A stretch of 64,000 bases of DNA. It comes from Pisaster brevispinus (taxonomy: Eukaryota; Echinodermata; Asteroidea; Forcipulatida; Asteriidae). Each line of letters begins with the position of its first letter. The first letter of the stretch is position 1. Below are positions 58,351 through 64,000 of the stretch, piece by piece. The DNA is taken from NCBI GenBank assembly GCA_023634235.1, contig JAMKCF010000001.1, positions 31,940,272 through 32,004,271 on the forward strand. Reading direction: 5' to 3'. The notes under the pieces were generated by a model that saw only the letters and a list, made by a program, of their open reading frames with translations, was not told the DNA's origin and did not search any database. A program made the translations under genes and the position numbers.

Positions 58351-58854
58351 ACTTTTCCCATGAAACATGTAAATTACACATCGCACCTGCGCACTAAAGG
58401 TCCATGTCACACGGCAACTTACAGGCAACCAGCTCCAGGCATTCACATTCGAATGTTCACCTATTTTTCCTAGGAATCGTAAGACATTGTTTGAAACGTT
58501 ACTCATGCGCTACACGAAACTGATCCTGTGGCATGCACTGTGGTTGGCTGCCTCCAAGTTGCCTCGTGTAAAAGTTGTCTCGTGTGACAACACACTACTA
58601 AGATCTGTTAAATAAATTCAGATGAAGGGGAAAAGGGAATAAGATATGACCGGGGGAAAAAAACCCGGTTAAAACAACCTTCTTAAATCGGCAATATAAA
58701 CCAAGCTATTTGAAATTCATAACAAAGAAGGGAAACAAAGCCGAAGGAAAGTTGAGAAAACATAAATACATCATATTATATGTAATGACCCTTATATTAA
58801 TGCATTAAAAATGTAGATATGTGTGGCTAAAATATGCACCCATGACTCGTAATA

Positions 58855-59010
58855 GATGGATTGCACGTCACGACGTCAGTGGCCGCCATCTTTGATGACA
58901 AACAATGGAAAAGTACAGGCGTGTACGCGCTGCGCGCGACTCTCAGCCAATGATAGCCTTACACGCGTGTACGTTTCATCAATGATGGCGGCCAATGCAA
59001 GGGGTCTACA
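58855..59010. mobile_element. MITE family 3, copy with clear ends
   Basis: GTGGCCGCCATCTTTGATGA is mirrored by CATCAATGATGGCGGCCAAT, followed by GCAAGGGGTCTAC. The body CGCGACTCTCAGCCAATGAT is shared with 26060 and 36910. Confidence 0.75.
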
Positions 59011-59999
59011 CTAACCGATATTTTGTTTGTTTATTTTTTAGTTTTAGTTTTTTACTAAAGCTATGACTAAGGCTGGGATTTCACAGTTTATTTTATTTGA
59101 GATAGAAATCCACTCTCATCGATTGAAACAAGATAAAACATGTAGATGATTTTGCCTCTAGTTTCAATTGATTATATTGAATTTCAATCTAGAATTCGAA
59201 AACATCTTTCAGTCTGTGATGAAACACTTCTATTTTTAAATATATAGGTCAAAAGGAAAATGCTAAGAATAAATTTCATCGTTGAGAGAATTTCAGTAGA
59301 TTGAATTTAAATCTATAACTTTAAGAGAAAGAAAACGTCTCTCAATCTGTGATGAAACATTCTTATTTTTAAAGAGGTCAAAAGGTAAAAGCTGAGAATC
59401 AATTTCACCGCAACAGAGAAAATGGCTGCGTTATGCGTAAAGAGGCGGATGTTTTCAACAGAAACCCTTGCATATAAAAACACCGCCCTCACGGAAGTCA
59501 AAGGTAGACCTATCACTGACTGTTGAGAGAGGCGCGTACACGCTTTTCCTTTCCATTTGCTTGACCCCAGTGATGGCGACATATACAATGAGTCTATAAA
59601 TAAACTATTAACGTATATCATGTGTTCAACTACTGTAGATCATACAACATATCGTGCATTGACGAAGCCTTATATAGCGTCTAAGGCCACGCGAGCGCGA
59701 ACAGCGCTTCGCCACACACACCACACACCACACACCACAAATCAAAATGTTATAAAGTAGTGTCGGGTGATGCGGTTTTTAAAAACCTCGTTCGATGAAA
59801 CTCCAATGAAACTTTAGTAGCCCCACTGTCACACACCGGGCACTGGCAACGATCTGTGGCCCGGTGAGGTCTCTCTACCGCAGACGGTAAATCGCTTGCC
59901 CGGGTAGGCTCAACAGTTCTTAATTGAATTGATTGAAACCAATCGCGCACATCAACGTTCAAATACACGCTTTATTTCACGGTAGTTTGTAGATGTGCA

Positions 60000-60310
60000 A
60001 TGTACATGTACTTATACCAAGGGTACATTGTAATGTTCTTTGTTCTGCTCTTGTTTGGCTATGCGGGTTTTTTAAGTTACGGTAGTTTCTGTCTAAACAT
60101 TTTAACAATTGTGTTTACTTGCCATGATTTGTTTTACTTTTCAATACAATTTTAGATTTATGTGTATTATATAATGTCAATTTTTATTCTTTTAATGAGC
60201 TGGGTCTGGGAGGGCACATCTTTTTTGATGACAGTTTTTGACTTTTGCCTTTGGACGGCCTTTGCTCATAATATTGTATTGTCCAAAGAATTAAAATTTA
60301 AAAAAATAAA
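60000..60310 (+). mobile_element. Probable LINE 3' UTR remnant
   Basis: TGAGCTGGGTCTGGGAGGGC and CAAAGAATTAAAATTTAAAA at the end, preceded by T-rich non-coding text. Assignment rests on style only. Confidence 0.25.
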
Positions 60311-61829
60311 ATAAGTATATAATGTAGAAGTACATGTACTAATCACATAACCAGAAGTTGTAACGATTTTGTTTTTCTAAACAAACAAACATTGGTATCT
60401 TTAGGCCCGCCGTAGAACTTTCGCTTTCGTTTCGCTTTGAGCTAGAGATCACAATACGCCATCTTTACGGGCAACCTGGGTTTTGGCTTTGAGCTGCGTC
60501 AAGCGTTCTAAAAACTTGTTCGGCTGTTATTTTTATAACTCCTGAGCTTATGTGGAAATTATGACATAACAAGTATTATTTCCTATATGAACAGTGTAGT
60601 ACCTTTCCTGCCAGAAAGACCCCGAAATGTACATGGTCTACAAGCAATCAGTTGGCAGATTTCATCTTCTGCAAAAATTATTACAAATTTCCTTCCATTA
60701 TTTTTTATAAATCTAAATATAACAATCTATATTAAGGCACTCTGACCACTAAGCTACGGTGACGATTTGTATATTAACTTATTCGTTAATTTATTTACTT
60801 GATAAATTTATTTATTTATTTGCAATTCATGATACTGAACCATCAAATACAAAAATCGTTTTGCTTAAAAAAAAAACTTTCACAATTTCAAACGTGATGG
60901 ACGAATGAAATATTTTATTCTGGATGGAATAGTTTTCTTATTTTATTTGTCAAAAATTTGTAAGACAGCAGAAATTTATGTTGCATCAATTACACACTTT
61001 GAATCGATTATTAGAGAAGAAATACGAAAGTAATACATGTACAAAACTTGCAAAACTGGCACTTGCAAAATACTTTGAACTCAACTTCAAAATCAGTGCA
61101 TCTTATAAATACAAAAAAACATGCAGCAAAAGATAAATTTAACAAGCATTTTTTTATAAAAAACTTGAGGCATGATATGAAAATGTATACAAAATATATC
61201 TTTGGTTTTTAAGCCCCTAATATGTAGAAGGCAAGATTATTATTAAAACACTTGTATCAGATATTCCATAATGGATATCTCGTTAAAAAACCTACCCCTC
61301 CCCCCCCCACCCTAAACCCACCACCACCATCACCTCGATGTTAACACCCCCACCTCAACCTTAACACCACCTCTAAATGTTTCAAATGATCTCACATCCG
61401 ATTTGTCATCATTCGTTCATAATGATGAACTTCAAAGATGAGGTACTTCATACAAGAACTTGAGTTTCTTACCTTGAGTAGGTCACAACAATTTAAGAAA
61501 TGACGTGTTACCTCCCAATTGCTCTCCTGTTTGTAAGTCTCAAGGATGGGATGCTCTTTGCAAGGTTGATGTTACGTGACTGTCTGTCCTTTAGGAGGTC
61601 TCAATTGGACAGAAATGAGCTTCTGCTACCATAAATGAGTCTCTCTCATAGTAAAACCCTTGGCATGGGAATACTCCTACTACAGTAGCCTTGCCTGGAA
61701 GAACATCTTAAGCCCTAAATGACTCTCAGATCATAGTCCGCATCAAAAATCTGGAGACAATTACCAAGACCAAGTTGTAGATCATCAACCAGTAAAATGC
61801 ATTATTAACACATACCATCCAAAAGTGAC

Positions 61830-62100
61830 AACTCGGATGGGTTGGACAGATCCTACGGAAACCTGTTAATGAGCCACTTAACATCTATGCTCTTTACTCC
61901 CCATCTCATGGCCGGTGCAGTCAAGGCTGTCAGTGCCTACTACACCCAGAGTATATCGCAAGATTATTGTCACAGGATGCTCTGCTCTCCCCGGTGTAGA
62001 GATCCAGAAACTAGCTCACGACAAGATAAAATGGGGAAAGCTTGTGTCCGCCTTCTGTACAGCAGACTGATGATGATAATGACGACTCTCAGTTCATGAA
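61830..62100 (+). pseudogene. Non-LTR polymerase C-terminal remnant with frameshifts
   Basis: GWTDPTETC, then YIAKD-like text, VEIQKLAHDKIKWGKLVSAF appear in succession across frames. The EIQKLA.DR.KW..LV pattern is a known end of LINE-type polymerases in invertebrates. Stops and shifts break it. Confidence 0.5.
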
Positions 62101-62189
62101 CGTCAATTCTGATCATCTCTCTCTTCTTGATAATCCTTGGCACAGGGAGGCTCATCTCAAGATGAATTTAAGAACATTTTCTTGTCTTG

Positions 62190-62350
62190 AATAGACCCGC
62201 TGCATATGACGTCACAAGCCCAAAACAGTCCCCTCACTGGGGGTCAATGAAGAGCTATCATCAGCCGAGAGTCATGCGAAGAACATACACGCATCCATGT
62301 TTCCATTGTTTGACATCAAAGATGGCGGCCAATGCAAAAGGGGTCTTTAG
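62190..62350. mobile_element. MITE family 3, copy
   Basis: AGACCCGCTGCATATGACGT and GATGGCGGCCAATGCAAAAG then GGGGTCT are inverted ends; CAGCCGAGAGTCATGCG is the family body. Confidence 0.7.
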
Positions 62351-62439
62351 GTGTTATCTCCCATAAAGTGATGTCACTTCTGACTTCTCAATCTTGCTTA
62401 TAAATTATTTTGAGATAGACCCTGGACTCTGCTCAAGTT

Positions 62440-62712
62440 TAGACATTACCCTACTCTATGTTCCCAGAACATACAGCACAGTTGGTGACCACGCACTCCA
62501 GGCGCGTGCACCTTGACTCTGGAATGAGCTTCCACAGTGCATCTGCTGCTACCCTTCCTTGGACGCTTTTTGCGAAGGCTCTGAAACCCATCTGTTTGAA
62601 CTATGACCTGCATGTTTAACTGGATTATTTGGTTAACTTTCTAGACTCTGTTCAACGCTGTGAAACCATCTTTGAATGTAAGAGCGCTCTATAAATGTAT
62701 TTATTGTATTGT
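62440..62712 (+). pseudogene. L2/CR1-like LINE 3' end (C-terminal codons and tail)
   Basis: In broken frame it reads VPRTYSTVGDHALQARAP, LWNELPQCI and KTHLFEL-like text, then AGAGCGCTCTATAAATGTAT and (TATTG)n. That order is the standard C-terminus and tail of this element class. Confidence 0.6.
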
Positions 62713-62734
62713 ATTATAACTGTATTTTGGATGG

Positions 62735-63030
62735 CATGCTTTTGCGTAAAGCATTCACCTGTCACCACTGTGGCCCTGATTCGATTCCCGGCTAAGGCCA
62801 TATGTGAGTAGAGTTGTGCTTTAGTTCTGTCCTATGCCACAAGGTGTTTTTTTTCTCCAAGCCCTCCAGTTTGCCTGCCTCCGGAAAAATCAAACACTTT
62901 TTATCTAAGGCTGTGCTCGGTGGCTGACAAAGACGCTGTTTTGCATGCCTGTGGCTTGAACACGTTGTGGCCAGGTCCGTCGCAAATCAGCTTCTCAGCT
63001 GCGAGTAAAGATGATTGGCCTCCAAAATTA
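62735..63030 (+). mobile_element. tRNA-derived SINE with long body
   Basis: The B box is GATTCGATTCCCGG at 62778, followed by TGCCACAAGGTGTTTTTTTT, a CCTCCAGTTTGCCTGCCTCC stretch and GGCTGTGCTCGGTGGCTGAC. The frame at 62920-63126 starts inside it. Confidence 0.55.
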
Positions 63031-63374
63031 AAAAGGATTTTCTTGCCTTTCATGAGAAATGATCTCGCCTCTCTCTCTTCGTCTCCCGATCCCGCTTGTC
63101 ATCCTCTGAAGCGGGATGCTCCTTGAATGTGATGTTCGCATCCTCAAGGGTCGAGGAGGAAATTCTTGTCTCAAACCTGTCTCGTCCTCGCTCTCGCCTC
63201 TTCCTTATAAAACTGTGAGTCAGAAGCTGAGTCGCTGTCGGTCTCTCATTTTGATCTCTGGAATAAAGTTAATCGAAAAGAACGTAAACCATACTGAAAA
63301 AGGGAAGCATTTGAAAAGTAATTGATACCGCTACAAAAAAAATATTGACATTTCTACTGTTGATGGTATTTCAG

Positions 63375-63450
63375 GTGGTCTGACCTCAAGAGCATCGACT
63401 CAAACCTTACTCAAGACCAGGATGAATGAGGAAACATCGAACCAGGCTAG
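63375..63450 (+). CDS. Possible coding exon of unknown gene
   Basis: A 76-nt block lies between GATGGTATTTCAG and a strong donor GCTAG|GTAAGT. One of three frames is open throughout: GLTSRASTQTLLKTRMNEET then SNQA. It enters needing one nucleotide from upstream and leaves with two. I recognise no domain and found no partner exon within the window. It would belong to a plus-strand gene extending to the right. Confidence 0.3.
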
Positions 63451-63934
63451 GTAAGTACTGTTTAACTGTGTAGCCGTAGTAGAAAGTAATTTAGGAAAAC
63501 GTTCCCAAAGAGTATCCACACCATACCTTCAGCCAATCCATAATTTCAGCTGATTTTGAGTCTTCGTTTTTAATTCTTCAGGAAATAACAGATGCCTGTT
63601 TTTTGTCATAAACCAATCTAACAGTTATTAGGATTTGAAACTTTGCATGGTGGAGATTAAATCTTGTATGGTTTGCAGTATACTCTACGTAAATGAAACC
63701 TCTCCTCGAGTTGTGATGGACTGGGAAGATCCAATGGTGTAACAAATCAACATTTAGGTCTGTATGCACTTATTAATTAAATTTGGTATAAAAAGTTGCA
63801 TCCCCTTAGGCTGATCTCTCTCCTACCACTTCCCAGGTTGTATCGTAAACTTGGGTGTGATCCCTGGCTATACAGCAGTTAAAGGTTGTATGGCTTCTGA
63901 CTGGCACCCCAACAAAGATAGGGAGACCGCCAAC

Positions 63935-64000
63935 ATAGGGCTAGATAGCTCAGTTGGTAGAACGAAGGCACATTAATCCGGAGGTCGCAGGTTCACGTCC
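63935..64000 (+). tRNA. tRNA-like sequence cut by the window end
   Basis: TAGCTCAGTTGGTAGAACG is a good Pol III A box and GGTTCACGTCC a fair B box, with GGGCTAG at the 5' side. The 3' acceptor strand is outside the window. A SINE head is more likely than a working tRNA, since the anticodon region is irregular. Confidence 0.4.

Larger units (their letters stand above)
42946..63374. other. Gene-poor right-hand region
   Basis: About 20 kb upstream of IL-17 B with no supported gene. Besides the elements listed, 59750-59970 holds a moderately GC-rich minus-strand frame (ATDRCQCPVCDSG) without a recognisable fold, and 60445-60510 is a fragment of the element nested at 6944-7168 (ATACGCCATCTTTACGGGCA). 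Confidence 0.55.

Noticed and set aside
59750..59968. Frame with RCQCPVCDSG, resembling a zinc finger or an IL-17 CxC..C core
   Set aside because: No flanking IL-17 residues (CPW, NR.P) and no splice-compatible neighbours were found. The spacing may be coincidental.

Overview
This is about 64 kb of AT-rich nuclear DNA from a multicellular animal. Real genes appear only as short exons with GT-AG borders, separated by long introns and dense interspersed repeats. There are no operons, bacterial genes, rRNA genes or CRISPR arrays. The mix of tRNA-derived SINEs, several MITE families, decayed non-LTR and Penelope-like elements, long (TAA)n tracts and tandem invertebrate-type IL-17 genes suggests a marine deuterostome, most likely an echinoderm. 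The phylum call is an inference; no species can be named.

Three protein-coding genes are well supported, all on the minus strand, and I assembled them by hand from splice sites, reading phase and protein motifs. (1) Positions 201-4001 hold six exons of a protein with two cyclic-nucleotide-binding domains, CNBD2-like; its 3' end runs off the left edge. (2) Positions 10193-16294 hold IL-17-like gene A, four coding exons and 326 residues: signal peptide, long acidic Ser/Thr-rich pro-region and a C-terminal IL-17 cystine-knot domain. (3) Positions 36161-42671 hold IL-17-like gene B, four coding exons and 236 residues. A and B share exon number, intron phases (0, 2, 2), a 4-6 codon first exon, a TATA box and a nearby kappaB-like GGG/TTT/CCCC element. 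They are tandem paralogues of a secreted cytokine family. B has lost two cysteines that, in vertebrate IL-17, pair with each other.

Layout: 0-4 kb CNBD2-like gene; 4-10 kb an 83-bp tandem repeat, MITEs and duplicated fragments; 10-16.5 kb IL-17 A, with a LINE remnant in intron 1 and MITE and Penelope-like pieces in introns 2 and 3; 16.5-36 kb a gene desert with an 80-bp satellite, two (TAA)n tracts, a 45-bp minisatellite, an AAAC-rich minisatellite and many MITEs and palindromes; 36-43 kb IL-17 B; 43-63 kb a second desert of LINE, SINE and MITE remnants, hairpins and a degenerate ~20-bp repeat; 63.4 kb one possible plus-strand coding exon of unknown identity; and a tRNA-like SINE head cut by the right edge.

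Almost all other open frames are repeat-derived or chance. MITE, LINE and SINE boundaries are approximate, judged by eye from repeated copies within the window.
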